Part shown: positions 1 to 13,200 of the stretch, one piece after another
Layout: each line of letters starts with the position of its first letter
Position numbering within the stretch: the first letter of the stretch is position 1
DNA from: Carallia brachiata
Lineage: Eukaryota; Streptophyta; Magnoliopsida; Malpighiales; Rhizophoraceae
DNA: 64,000 nt
Direction: 5' to 3'
NCBI GenBank assembly: GCA_021464245.1
Contig: JADCRB010000017.1
Coordinates: 171,751-235,750, forward strand
Translations under genes and position numbers: made by a program
The notes under the pieces: model-generated
Databases searched by the model: none
What the model was told of the DNA's origin: nothing
Seen by the model: the letters and a program-made list of their open reading frames with translations, nothing else

Positions 1-3000
1 TTGGCAACTGAAGATATGTCTTGTTTGCCGGTTGAGAATGAGAATGGAATGGTGGGGGGTGATTTGCACAACCAAAATTTGTTGCCCCTTAAGAGAGGTA
101 GAACAAGTATGGATGAAGAAGCTCTAGTGGGAGGCCACCGAGAGAACCTACCTCATATGGTTGATGATGATCATCATTTAAATGCAAAGAGGTTTAAGCA
201 GGGTGCCTCGTTTGTGGATCAGTCTGTTGAACAGGTTCCCATACATGGTAACGATTTGGTGGAAGATTCTTCTGAAAGGGTGGTCGAAATTGTGGAAAAA
301 GAAGGTCGATATATGGAAAAAGGATCTCAAATCACAAGGTCTGAGGAAAATGTGCCTTCGGATGATGTCTGTGATGAGCTTGTTGCAGTGAGGCTTCCAC
401 AGAGTCATGATGTTAATGGTGATGATGTATTTGAGCATGAGCACAATCCTACTGTTATTGCCAGTGAAAGTCCACGAGACACTTCTGGAGATGGGCCTGG
501 GCCTAATCACTGTATCTTGGTGGATGAAGCTGATGATGCTACACTAATGACATCAAACAGTGCCCCCTTCGTAAGAAACCAGCCTAAAGGCTCTGTTGAT
601 AAAGCTGAAGATGTTAGTGATCATGGTAATCAGCTAAACTCGCTAAATACTGTGGCATTGAATAATTATTATAGGACTAGTGTTGGAGTTGAAGATGAAA
701 TGACACATTTTTTTAAGGAAGACACAACAACTGATAGCAATGAACATCATCATGAGAGGGTTGATGTTGCTAAAAAGAAGAGTCATTTCTTGAGCTCTCA
801 ATGGATGTTAAGTCACGATTCCCTGGACACAGCTGACTGGACAGAGCAAAATCTTTGTGCAAAATGTGGTGAAGGTGGTCAGTTGTTAGTTTGTAGTGGT
901 TCTGGTTGCCCGTTGGCATTTCATGTGAATTGTTTGGCTTCTTCAGTGAAATTTGATGACAGTAGCTGCTTTTACTGTCCTTTCTGTGCTCTGTCTCTTG
1001 CTACCTCTGAATTTCTCGAATCTAAGAGGAAAGCCTCATTAGCCAAGAAGGAACTAATTGCATTTCTTCACTCTAGTTCAGATCATCTACTGAAGAAGCC
1101 TGCCGAGAGATTGCAAACGAAAGAGCGTGGCTATTTGAGACAGAACGGAGATGAAATCCATCTTCACAAAACCCATCAAAATATTGATGGGGAAATGAAG
1201 AGGGAATCTTCAGAGCAACTAACCACCGATGGACCTAAGAAACCTGTTTGTAGGATTAATGCTGATGGAGACGAAACATCTGAAAATAGCCAATTGCAAA
1301 CTAAAGAGCATGACATCTTGGGACAGAATGGAGATGATACTGATCTTCGCAAAACCCCTGAAAATGTTGATGGAGGAACTGAGAGGGAAGCTTCAGAGCG
1401 ACAAACCACTGATTATTCAAAGAAATATGTTTGTGGCATTAATGTTGACGGAGAAGATAGGCCTGATGATGAAAAAACAATAATATCTGATTATTCCATG
1501 AGATTGCGTAGGGGTGAGAGGCAATAGTAAGTATCCATTTGCTCGAAGCGCTTTCAGGATTTATTACTATGTTTCTTTCATGCATTTTTCAGTGGTAGAA
1601 TAGATCTGCCTTTTAGGGTCCGTATATTTCTGGAATCCTTGGGTTCATTTTGGTATGGTTGCAAGTTTTATGTTGTGTTTTTTCTGTTTCTCTTTTTTGT
1701 TTTTAAAATTTCAAGTTCTGCTCAAGATTATAAGAATCAGTGATTTAAGTGAGCTGTCATTCCAGAACGCCAAACTAAATTGTTTTTCTATTCTTACCCT
1801 CAGCAGTTTTCATCCTGATCATGCTATTTTACAAAGTGGCAAGCATTTAGTCTGCTTTAAAAATCCACATGGGCTTGTCATACCTTTGAACAGCCATCAA
1901 TTGTCTGCACACACCCTTCATTGCAATTGTACTCTAAATTGCTATATTCACTTCCTTCGGAAAATTCAGTATTCCTGCAGTCCACTAATATCTTCATACT
2001 AGTACCCCTCTGAATGGCCTTTCTGCTTCTATACTATCATCGTGCACACACACAAAGGGGAGGAAAGGAGGTAATCAATAGGAGCAGAGAACATATGAGA
2101 ATACTTAGTGAACAAATATGTCCAAGCCATTTCACCAATCTTGTAACAAACCAATATCTTTTTGATAGAGATGTGCCCTGCCTTATAACGTTGACGAATT
2201 TCACTACCTAATACCTCAAGTTTTTGGGTGGACATGAGGTTTCATAACATGGTATGAGAGACTTCTAGCACCAAAAAAAAAAAAAACACACGGTATGAGA
2301 GACTAACTTCAGTCTCCCTTGTCTGCACCAGGTTGCTTGTGGTTCAATTTCTGTCCAACCACCTAATAGCTGAAAATTTTTGGGTTGGATATAAGATTTT
2401 GTAATAAACATATATATAAGAAAAGAGTTCAATCTAATATTGTGATGTACACAAGTCAAGAACAATGAAAACAGCTATATAACCTCCACTTTTGGGGTCC
2501 CCCGAACATCATGCATAGCCACCACCTTTCTTATTCTTCCTAGAACAAATTTCATCAAAACAAAAGTATCTCTAGTTCAAAATCAAAACTCATGCCATAA
2601 CTTGAGCTGAATCATTTGAAGAAAAATGGGGTTCTTGATTAGTTGAGATGAGGATCAATTAATAATGTTATGTGGTGAACACCTTGACTGCACTTCAAAC
2701 ATGAAAGCAGCAAATGTGCCTGTTTTTGGAAACATGTCTGGCATTTTGTGATATTTATGAAAAAAGGAAAAATGCATCAGCTTTGCTTCATGCACTTTCA
2801 CTTTCTTTTATAAAGGGGAAAGAAAACTTGAACTATGACAAACATCTCCAGCATTTAATGTCGTAATGATAATTGACATATTTGCCTTCCTGATTTTGTA
2901 GCACGTACCCTGCAAGTCCTCAGATGAGGAGAAAGAAAGTTCCATGGATAGCCAAAGAGGAACAGATGCTTAAGGTACTTCCTTCTACATTACATTGCTT

Positions 3001-3726
3001 CATCACCGTTGCTTCACTGCCATTGACATTAGTACTGAAAATATAAATATTTTGCTTCACATTTACTTTTGTCTCATCTTTTTTCTCAAAATATTAGGTG
3101 GTACTGGTTTTGGCGTTTGCTTTCTCTTTTTCATTTTCCATTTTTTAGCAATAGCGTGGACATACAGGAAAAACTGGGCAAATAGTCAAGTTCACTTGTT
3201 GAATTGTGGAGGTTACCCACATTGAGAAGAAGTTAATGTATTAGAATCTAAGATCGTTTTTTCATTCCTTAAATTAGCATATGGGTCTGCTGGCGCAAAA
3301 CATTAACTGCATTGAAGAAGTCAGTGCATAAGAAAAAAGATGAACCAAGAAGATCCTGGCAGATGTGCTAGAAAAGGATCTACTATCACAACAACATCAG
3401 AATGTCTAGTCTTAGACCAGGAAAAATATTGGTGAAAGGATGCATCAGGAAACAAAATATTGTGTATGGACCCACTGAGGCTTGGTTGAGTTTTATTTAG
3501 TCTACATATTGTGCCGAGTTTCTCTCTGTTTTTGCTATTGATGCGGATCTTTGGGCACTATTTGCTGCAGGAGGGAGTGCAAAAATTTTCAAGTGACAAC
3601 GGCAGAAAGGTTCCATGGAAGGAAATTTTGGAGTATGGCAATTTTGTATTTATGAAAGGTCGTACCCCAGTGGACCTTAAAGATAAATGGAGGAACATGT
3701 GCAGAGGGAGCCCTAAATCCAAATAG
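1..3726 (+). CDS. PHD-finger and Myb/SANT domain protein, 3' part of gene (3 exons)
   Basis: Exons are 1-1526, 2902-2974 and 3571-3726; donors GTAAGT (1527) and GTACTT (2975), acceptors TGTAG (2901) and CTGCAG (3570), and the phase closes. The window starts in frame with TTG, so the true start is probably upstream and the protein is 5'-partial (584 codons visible). Residues 286-329 form a C4HC3 PHD finger (C286, C289, C298, C303, H308, C311, C326, C329). Residues of about 515-584 form a C-terminal Myb/SANT domain with the KKVPW start and the VDLKDKWRNM helix typical of plant telomere-repeat-binding-factor-like proteins. Between them lies a 61-residue tandem duplication; the N-terminal 280 residues are acidic and low in complexity. 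The family is known as plant Myb-like proteins with a PHD zinc finger; chromatin or DNA binding in the nucleus is inferred. The splice model is secure, the function is not. Confidence 0.88.
1111..1476 (+). repeat. Two-copy 183-bp in-frame tandem duplication inside exon 1
   Basis: Copy 1 (1111-1293) and copy 2 (1294-1476) both begin LQTKE and share QNGD, the K-T-x-x-N-x-D-G spacing, R-E-x-S-E and INxDG at equal spacing. The period is exactly 61 codons, so the frame is kept. The copies have diverged by many substitutions, so the duplication is not recent. It sits in the linker between the PHD finger and the Myb domain. Confidence 0.85.
2205..2420. mobile_element. Degraded retroelement fragment in intron 1
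   Basis: The stretch has a phrase like 'aagtttttgggtggacatg' followed by ataacatggtatgagag, a degenerate form of the motif around a plant tRNA-Met primer site (ggtatcagagc). A second partial copy follows an A-run at 2272-2286. Related wording occurs at 21285-21695. It is too decayed to assign to a family and carries no coding capacity. Confidence 0.35.
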
Positions 3727-5400
3727 AGACTTGTGAGTTGCTCAGTATTCTTACATGGATGCCTTATATTCATCTGCCTCTAATTCAATGCTTTCATTAA
3801 TCATTGGGTGTGCTTAACTCTTGCATTCTGATTGTTTACGATAGCGAGACAAATTATTTGTTCCAACCTGTTGCATCTTGGTTCTTCTTGGACTTACATA
3901 TTGTGTATGTTCTTTTGTTTCTTTTTTTTTTTGTGTGTAGCTTAAGTGCAATTAAGTTCAACACATGAGAGGAAAGTCATATTTGCGTAAGAAAAAGCTG
4001 AGTTGCAGGTTGCTATCTGCCTGTTGTTATTGCGAGCTCTCCATAACGAACCAAAGCTGGTCTTTACGATGTAGTTATTAATCTGGAACTAAGCAGAGCA
4101 TAACCAAAGATGGTAGTGGTGGGGGGCAGGCCATGGTTGCTAGGCATAGCATTTCCCTTTCCTCACCCTTCGATCTTCACCGTGGTAAAGGATAATTGTA
4201 GATATTGGCAATTTTGTGTTGCTTGAGGGATGCATACCTGGAAGACTTGAACTCTTGGGGCGTGTCTGTGTATTAGAGAGAGAGAGAGAGAGGATGGCAT
4301 GGGATAAAGGTGAAATGGGTCTCGGGAATCAAGTTGAGAATGGCAGGACAACATGTGAAATGGGGCTCGTGAAAATGGAAATTGTTTATTGTTGTGAGGT
4401 GGGTGTATTGTCTCCCTGTGGAATTTCAACTCATTTGTAGAAGAAAGTAGAAGCACTAGTTGTTTGGAATCCTAGGCTCAATCTCTCACTGTATTGGAAG
4501 CATTTCAGGGAATGAGCAGTCGGCCTAGGTGCTGCTGCTTGGGTAGAGCAAGAATTTCAATTTATCCTTCCATATTTTTACCTTGTCACCCTCTTAAAAA
4601 CAAGTGTTTAATCTTTTGCGTAACATATAAGTTTCTCTTTAAAAAAAAAAAACATATGGGTAATAATGAGTGATTTCTTACATATCTAACACGTTAGTCA
4701 GACTTTCTACACTAAAATCTCGAGAGAGCAAAATCTCGAGAGAGCAAGATTCAGTAAGACTAATTTACATTTCGTCTCACTCACTGTTTGTCATGATTAA
4801 GATTTGTTTGTCATGATTAAGATTTGAGCCCGTGATTGCACACAATGCCAAGTGCTTTAATATATAAGTTACTCTGTTAATATATACCCATGTAAAATTT
4901 GGCACTTGAGCCAACCTTGTAGCGGTTAAAACTCGAAACCTAAGTAATTGAAAGAATCAGCATGCGCTTGTGCGGATAGAAGGGGTTCGTCACCGCTTAA
5001 CCAGAAGTATTGAATTTGAGTTTCTGGGAATGCAGTTGCGTTAAATATTTGTTAGGAGACCTTTGTTACTCTTTGAAATTTTGTCTAGATCAGTCCAGAT
5101 TAGTCAAGTCATTAGACTCAAACAAAAAAAAAAAAAGTAATTGAAAGAACGCAATCAACTAACAATCTAGTCCATCCCTGTACATCCTAACCAGAGAATC
5201 TAATAGCACTCACAAACAGTCACATGGGCAGCAGGAATTGGCCTAACGAAACGTGAGGACATTTAAATCAAAGCTGCACTCCACTCTCCACAAAATCCCG
5301 CGCCTTACCAGCCCACTGCTCTGTCACTCCCCAACTCTTAATCAAATCACTCTCTTCACTACGCTTACTCTCTCTGACCAACTCCACCAATAACACTCTA
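3727..5400. other. 3' flank of the PHD-Myb gene and gene-free DNA
   Basis: The first few hundred bases are probably the 3' UTR of the upstream gene. A (GA)n tract lies at about 4274-4294. Two short perfect tandem duplications follow: a 17-base unit (ctcgagagagcaaaat type) near 4718-4752 and a 20-base unit (tttgtcatgattaagat type) near 4788-4826. I see no supported exon. Confidence 0.5.
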
Positions 5401-6192
5401 ATGGAAAATTGCAGATCTCCACTGAAACCAAGGAAGAAAGGACCAACAAGAGGCAAGGCCGCCCTTAAGACGCAACGTGTGAGTACCGAGGGGTTCACCA
5501 GAGAACTTGGGGAAAATGGGTGGCAGAAATCAGGGAACCCAAGAAGAGAACCAGACGCTGGTTGGGTTCCTTTGCCGCAGCTGAGGAAGCTGCCATGGCC
5601 AATGATGAGGCTGCCAGGAAATTGTATGGTCCAGATGCTTGTCTCAACCTACCTCATCTTCAACCTAGCTCCAACACTTACAGAAATTGCAAAAGCACAC
5701 TTGGGTTCCATCCAAGAGCTTCCTTCCCATGTTTCCTTCTTGCGGGTTGCTTAATATTCATGCATAACTTAGCGCTCGTATCATTCAACAGAGGCTTCAA
5801 GAACTGAAGAAAAATGGGGTTCTTGGCCAATGCTCTACAAATAATGCTTCTATGTCACCTTCCTCTAATTCCAAAATTGATTTCAGACTGTAAATGAAGA
5901 ATTACACATAGAAGATCCTCTGGTTACGGAGAAAGATGTGGAAATATTGTCAGAAAAAACAGTAGAAATCAATGGGGCTGAGAAACCACAGATTGATCTG
6001 AATGAGTTCCTTCAGCAGATGGGCATTCTCAAAGATCAAAGGAAGCCAGAAGTAGCTTATGATACCACAGAAGCTCTTGCCGTGCCAGAATCTGAATTAG
6101 AAGAACACGGTGAACTTGCGGCCTTGGCTGAAAAAAGTTTCAATTGGGATTCACTGATTGAGATGCACGGGATTGCGGATATCAAGCAGTAG
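5401..6192 (+). pseudogene. DREB2-type AP2/ERF transcription factor pseudogene
   Basis: Four collinear pieces match the DREB2 layout but lie in different frames. A basic N-terminal piece (5401-5475, frame 1) has RKKGPTRGK, like the DREB2 KKGCMKGKGG segment. The AP2 domain (about 5478-5660, frame 3) reads [41 protein letters not shown] hinge with [10 protein letters not shown] follows in frame 2 after a stop near 5766. The C-terminal piece (about 5892-6192, frame 1) has the acidic IDLNEFLQQMGIL and FNWDSLIEMHGIADI motifs. Alignment suggests a one-base loss just before the AP2 domain. The DREB2 role, activating drought and heat genes through DRE sites, is known for the family; this copy cannot make it. 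No intron is visible, so a retrocopy is possible, but DREB2 coding regions usually lack introns anyway. Confidence 0.85.
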
Positions 6193-6984
6193 GCTTCTGA
6201 TGTTAAAGAAGAGCTTGCTTTCCCAGCTTCCATTTGGAACTTCTAGGAAATCAAGTAATAGTAAAACTAGCAAACTTCACAATGAACAAGCTTGGTCGCC
6301 CATTGCCTCTTAAACTAGGACATCGTTACAGTTCGTTGTTGATCAGCTGCAAGTTTAATACTCCTTTGGCTGTAGCCAATTTACTCCCTCGGCATCATAG
6401 AATCATGATAAAGAACTCCGAGAGAGAGAGAGAGAGTCTACTACAGGGCTCGCTCTAACCCTCCATCTTTATCAGTATGATATACTGTCCTTTCTATTTT
6501 TATTTCTCTCTTGCTCCAATGATACGTTCAAGCTTGAAGGTGTCCAGGATCAATTGCCCTGATCACCCTCATTATGATTCCCTAGCTAGAAGTCCTTCCA
6601 GATATAGTTTAGTTGATCCTCAAACCAATCATTTCTGATGCAGAAAGCAATTTGATCAAACTGCTCGTTTTTAATCAGAAGCTTGTGATTTAGTTTTTGA
6701 TGCAGCAAGTAGGACAAAGCAATTCTTAATTGTTAGTACCAAAAAAAAAGCAGCTGATTTGGAACGGGAGGAAAGAAAAAAGGGGGGGTGGGGGTATAGA
6801 ATCACTATGGGTCTCTTCCGAAATTTGGCTCAAAGAAACATCAACTAGCAAAATTTTTCACTATACGGTACTGCGGTGATTGAAGAGTAATAACTAAGTA
6901 AAAATTGTGCCCAAAGCCCACTAGTCAAACATTTCCAACTTAAGGATTCCGAATAAAATGCGGCCGAAAGTTACCCCCCCCCCC
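6193..6984. other. Gene-free spacer
   Basis: No exon is supported. It has a (GA)n run near 6420-6437, a G-rich tract at about 6781-6795 and a poly-C run at 6974-6985. The 3' ends of the DREB2 pseudogene and of the minus-strand helicase probably converge here. Confidence 0.5.
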
Positions 6985-7054
6985 CTTCTCTCTCACAAAA
7001 AGTACATATTGCAAGGAAGTCCTTGCAACATATTTCTGAAAGAGTTACAAAGGG

Positions 7055-7217
7055 CTCTCTTCTGTGGAGATAACTCATAGTAATATTCAGAGGCACTCGG
7101 ATACCAGGTTGTTCAAAATGCTCGACTGATCGCTTTAAGAAAGGGTCAAACATCACAGTCTCGGTATCACAAACAAGACAGCATTATCTTCTTGCTCGTG
7201 TCACTGCTACATTCATT
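7055..7217 (-). pseudogene. Duplicated, decayed copy of the helicase last exon
   Basis: On the minus strand this repeats 7220-7385 at a spacing of about 167 bp. It shares the CDTETV, FLKR and VEHFE stretches and the run of bases encoding NVAVTRARR. The copy differs by scattered substitutions and small indels, has lost the [11 protein letters not shown] ending and has no splice acceptor. It lies just past the true stop codon at 7234, so it is either transcribed in the 3' UTR or inert. Confidence 0.85.
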
Positions 7218-7233
7218 CCATGGAGATAATAGC

Positions 7234-10200
7234 TCACTCATTGCCATATTCAGAGGCACTCAGATACTCACCATGTTCTTCAAAATGTTCAACTAATCGC
7301 TTCAAGAAACGGTCAGACGTCACTGTCTCGGTATCACAAACAAGACAGCACTGTCTTCTTGCTCGTGTCACTGCTACATTCATTCGCCTGTGGTCACTCA
7401 AAAACCCCACCTGAAATTTTTAGAAAAATGGCAGATCAACTCCGCTGCCACAATTCTAAGCAAATCTAACAGAAATTAAACAAGAACATATGTTTTGGAT
7501 TCTCAAAATACCTCTTTCTTGGAGTTTGATCGAACCATTGAAATAATGATGGCTTCCTTCTCCCGACCTTGAAAACCGTCAACTGTTGAGATTTCCATAT
7601 CCTTCAGCTTATTTTCACTGCTTTTCAGAATCTTCAATATGACAACCTGCGGCACTAGTTAAAGCATGTGAGAGAAAACTATTCAAAGAACTTAAGAATT
7701 GGCAATAAGGAAAATCAGTTCACTTATTCGTAGTTGTCTAACCCTTTACCATATAGAGAACTTTTTGAGCTCATAAGAAATTCATAGAAGACCAGAAAAT
7801 TTCTGTACCTGTGCAGCATAAGGAGTGATAATTCCAATGTCAGATGCCTGGACTCCACTCTGAACAAGTCTCTTTGCGTGAGCAACAGCAACCTCAGCTT
7901 CTCCCTCATTGAATGTGCTGTCTTCGTCATCCTTCTTTTCTTCCATGTCACACCTGAAGCACATTAATATGTATTAAATTGACAATCAAGAGATATTGGA
8001 CAACACTTGACACACTCAATAATTTGGGCACATTTTTATCATTCTTGCTTCCCATAGCATTTCAGTTGTTTCTTCTTTTTTTTCATTAAAAAAAAAAACT
8101 TATCTTGTTTTAAGCAGCAAGTAACCGAGACCATTTTAGAGATGACAACAGTTCATGTCTCTTTATCAAAACCAGAAATTTTTTTATGAAATGAATTCTA
8201 CATACCCGGCTATGTCGACAAGAAGAAGGGTTGGTTCCGTAGAAGATGACCTCTTTACACCCTCAAGATCAAAAAGCTTATGTGCAGCAACACTAGGATG
8301 AGCTTTGATCTACATATTTACCACGACAAAGAGCAAGAAGAATCTTAGGATGCTTATGATGGTTATTTACTTATTTCACTATTTAACCAACATCAACAGA
8401 TGGTCTAGCACCTTACTGTTGTAAAGCTCCTTAGATGACCAGTTCATAATAAGCTCATGCATTCGGTATTGAACAGTAAGCATAGATGTAACTTCATCCC
8501 CATATAGATCTGCAAGACGTTCAAAGAGGGTTCTTCCCAACCCTTTCTTCTCTGCTTCAACACTTTGAATAGTCGGAGGAAGCTGAAGATGGTCACCAGC
8601 AAGTATACACCTTGACCCCTGTAAAAATGTACTTTAAGATCATCAGCTTGCATTTAATAATTTGAGTGCTTCTGACTGCTTTAGATGCAGATTGAGCAGA
8701 TTAACAAAAGTACAAATACAAACAATCATGGTACCTTTAATAGAGCAATCCAGCAAGCAATCTCAAGAGCCTGAGCAGCTTCATCGATGATCACCAAATC
8801 AAAGGAAGTATTGTCCAGCTTGCGAGAAAATGCACCAGTTAAAGTTGTCAAGACAACATCTGAATTTTTTATCACATCTGTCACAGCTAGCTGCTGCCTT
8901 TTGCGTTCTTCTTTTGAAAGTGCTCTGAGCTCTCTCTGGATGTCTCTTCTTGTGCTCTTGTCTTTGGTTTTCAACAATTTTCCACTTAATGCCTGAACAA
9001 ATGCAGTTAGGACAAAATACTGGCCAAGCAAAAAATCACCATGAAAAACTCTAGAAAAGATTACCCAGTGACTGTTTCTTTTGACTGTCAGAAAGGATGA
9101 CTAACAATACTAAAAACACTTGCAATTTTGTCCCCCAATTCTTGTTATGCACAGAAGGCAATGTTGACAAAACCAGCAATTGTAGCAACTAGTAACAGAG
9201 AGGCCTACTACTCTCGCAGAATATTCAACGTTAATGATTTCACTCGCATGAAGATTATGTTCCTTTTCTTTCTCTCCCCCCCCCCCCACCCCCCCCCGCT
9301 GCGGGGCGAAGGGAATTCATTCCCTTTTAATCAATTTTGCTTAGGGCGAGCTTTATTGTAATGGTAAGATTACTTCATTGTAACTTAGGGGTCATAAGTT
9401 CAAGCTGCACAAACAAACTATTTGTGAAAACATGGGTACGGTTGCATAAATCTGACCCTTCCCTAAATTCCACAATGTAAGAGTCTTCCACACTGGCTAC
9501 TTCTCTTAATCAGTTTTGCTGAGAGGAATATGCAGCCTTCTTATTTCCAAAAGAGCAGCAAGCACCAAGAGAGATCTATCCCCTCTCTTCCTCTTACTCA
9601 CCAAAATCTTCCATTTTAATATTGAATACGTTTAATTAAATTACATTTTTAAATGTTCTGCTGAAATTCATATAATCCTTATTAAAAAGAATCATATCAA
9701 CACAAGGGGATAAGCATCTCATGAGGCACAAAGGTATGCAGTAAACTATCAAAGATTGTTTCGAAGGGCATAGAACCCCATGTTTCTCCAACCCAATGGC
9801 CTATTGGGTAAGCCAACAAATCAATACTTATTAGTCATTGCCAGACACCAAAGATCTCACTATTCACATCATAAGTGACCTACATCAAGTTAAACTAAAT
9901 GAATGCATTCATTTACTATATGTTTGAACATTTTGGTTAAAAAGTCAGGCCTCAAGGAAGAGATCTACGCATGTAAACAAAACCATGATATGGAGTCTCG
10001 CATCAAGGAGGAGATTAAAGACATAGAAATAAAAGAATAGAGCTTCTTGTTATGTTAACAACAAATCCTCCATTCCAATGTCCTTACTTAAACAAAATAA
10101 GACAGAGGCCATCTATTTGAAACATCAAAATGTAGATTTTGTAGCACGTAACAATTGTAATCAAAATTTATACCTTCATTTCCTTCCGAATATCATTTGC

Positions 10201-13200
10201 AAGACTGCTATTGTCCCCCCTTAGGACCTGACACCAAAGAATTGAATATATAAGAAAAAAAATTGCACAGTTGTTAAGGGACTTAACATGAAGTGCTTTG
10301 CAACAAGAATCAAAGGACTTTTGGATGTAAAGTAAAAATAATAATACACCAATAATGCATAAAAACCATATGGTCACAAAGCATTAATGAAATGCTGCCA
10401 CTATATGTAAAAAGACAAAATCAATATTTTCAAGACATGCATAATAGGCAACGAATGAACTGCACAACAGGAGAGCATGTATACATGCAGCTAAAAAACA
10501 TAAGCATGAAGATAACAAACCCATTATTGCATTATAATTCTTTTTTCCCTCGTAAAAATTTATGTTAATGTACCTGCATCAAGTGCACTGTCCAATACTT
10601 GAGGTAGCAAGCGTGCAGGATGGCCCAGTCTCACCAACTTTACTCTGTAAGTGAATGGGAAATTAGAACAAGGAAGTACAGATACGAAACCCAACAGATG
10701 AAACCAAACAATTAATATGCAATATTACTATGCAACATGTATAGAAAACTGGTTCATGGGCCAAATTGCAACATGTTCAGAAAATGTGCTATGGCGTCTA
10801 AAAGTTAATATGACCATCTGGCACTTGGTTAAATAAAGGAACTGATCCTTGGTCTTTTCCACAAAGAAAAAGTCCAATTTAATGATAAATTTATGCAAGC
10901 TCGGGACCAGAAGCTATCTGAAACACTTTGTCAAAGCCAGCTTATTTCCCAGAAACTTTCTTATTTATTGTGCATTCGCCTCAATAGGCCTCTTACAAAG
11001 ATAAATTCAGGAACAATTCAAAATAAAGAAAAAAGCAGCTCTCTTTGCTTGATACTTAAGTGCAAAGGGTATACAGAGCATCATAAATAACCTACAGAAA
11101 AGATGGCATAATTATCAATGTAACTTGAGGTCAGTAAAGCTATCATGAACAGAATGAGAAACTCCAAATATTGTCTCATTCCTCCCTCAGTTTCATGTCT
11201 TATATTTCCTTTTTTTTTTTCTTTTCAATGATTTTTCAATGTTATTTGATCTATTGCTATATAGCATCATCTACTTAAATGTTGTTTGGTTGCAAGGCAA
11301 TTCCATTTTATTATTGTTTTCTATTTATGTTTTTAAAAAATAAATAAATTTTTATCAAATTAAAAAACTTAAAATTACTTAGCCATAGATTTTTCGTCCA
11401 TCCATATCATGTCACACAACAAATGCATGACAAAGCAGCATCATACTATTTTTATCTAACTGAGCGATTGTGCTGCCCAATATCCCAATTGAGATCAAGT
11501 TGCCAAGGCCTCCCACCACTTGGATCATGCACGAGTTATGCTTTAGTGAGTTGGATTAGCCTATCAAATTGATTTAGTTTCAGCAAGGGTTGGTTTAAAG
11601 AAGGATATGCAGCAGGAAAATACTTCCAACTCAGCTCAACTGTAAGGATCAACTAGTTAAGCGGTTAGTAACACTTGCAACTGAACACAACAGCTCTATT
11701 GGACAAAAGTAGCAAGTTTAAACAAAATTCAGACCCTAAAGGACGCTGATCCTATTAGCATAAAGTCCCTTCTATTTGCCAACTGTTCAGCATCTCAGCA
11801 TGGAAGGATAGCAGAGCATGGCCACTACTTGGATTTCAGAGCATACATTTGATTACATTGATAATAGGGTGAATTTAGGACATCAGTCTACCTGTGGGGA
11901 ACAAGTCGCTCTACGATGTTGTCAACGGCAATATTTGAAGCAGCACATGCAAGAATCTTTGATCCACGTTTTACTTCTTGTAGGATGATTTCCACTACAG
12001 TTGTGGTTTTCCCGGTTCCAGGAGGCCCATGCAACAAAAATACATTCTTTGCTGACAAGGCTTTGGAAATTGCATCTTTCTTGCCAAAAAGAAAGGAGGA
12101 ATTTAAGACACAGAACAGCATAAAAATCCTCAAGTATGCTAAAATGGATTTATTAAGCAGCATGTCCATTTGCATTAGTGATGGCATTACAATTATTAAT
12201 GTGACATCAGCTTAGCATTAACAATTACAAGACTTGAGCATGCAAACCATCGATATAATTAAAAAAAAAGAAAATTGATACGGCCCAACAAGGGAAAAAA
12301 AAATAGAGTAAACAAAGAAAGAGATAAAACAGCATCTTCAAACTTCAAATGTTTATGCAGAATGCATAGACAACAGTAAAGAACCGAAAAAAGCCTACGT
12401 CTGATCTAAGAGAGGCAATATGTTCCTATGCTATTATCTTTTAACTTATCACTGCAGCTTTAATAATTAGACTGAATGATCTAAAAAAGGCCTGAAAAGT
12501 TACAAAGTAATGACCCATCCAAATGGTAGAGTAAATTGCTATAATTCACATGTCTGCACTCTGCAAGAACTGCCAGACACCCTCATACAGCCACCCGCAC
12601 AGGTACGCACAGACACACCTGTGATTGATCAAGGTTGGAATTAAACAGAGTGAATGCAATGTCCTTCTTTGACATGGTTGGTGGTCGTTCTCCAAACAGG
12701 ACAGGAACTAAATCAGCAGCAGGGCCCTTCTGTACACCTTTGCTCAATTGGATCAAGGCATCTTTCATCCTGCGATATGTCACCTGCATAAGAAATCAAA
12801 ATCGTAGCGATCCAATCTGATAAGCATGGTCTGAATTTCTTTTGTTTTGTATTATTATTATTATTATTATTATTATTGTAGAAAAGAGGCAGCCTGGATA
12901 ATATGACAATGAGATTTATCTTCAAATAGACATCAGGATGTTAATGTTATGCCTTTGGCCAATTACCCATTTCATTGGTACAGGATACTCAGTATGATTC
13001 TCAATTGTGATTATTGATAGAAGATCACACCAGCATGATAAATTCTCACAATAAACCAAGATCGAACAGCTCATAAATACAACAAAACTACAAATTGGAG
13101 ATGAAATCAAATTCAAGGATGCAACCATGAAAAGTAAAGCTCATTTAAAAATAAAATATAAACAATTAGAAAAGTTGAATAGTTCAAATTCAACCTCATT

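Noticed and set aside
5401..5754. 117-codon frame read as an intact gene
   Set aside because: Only its first 25 codons fit the DREB2 layout; the rest is the AP2 region read out of frame.
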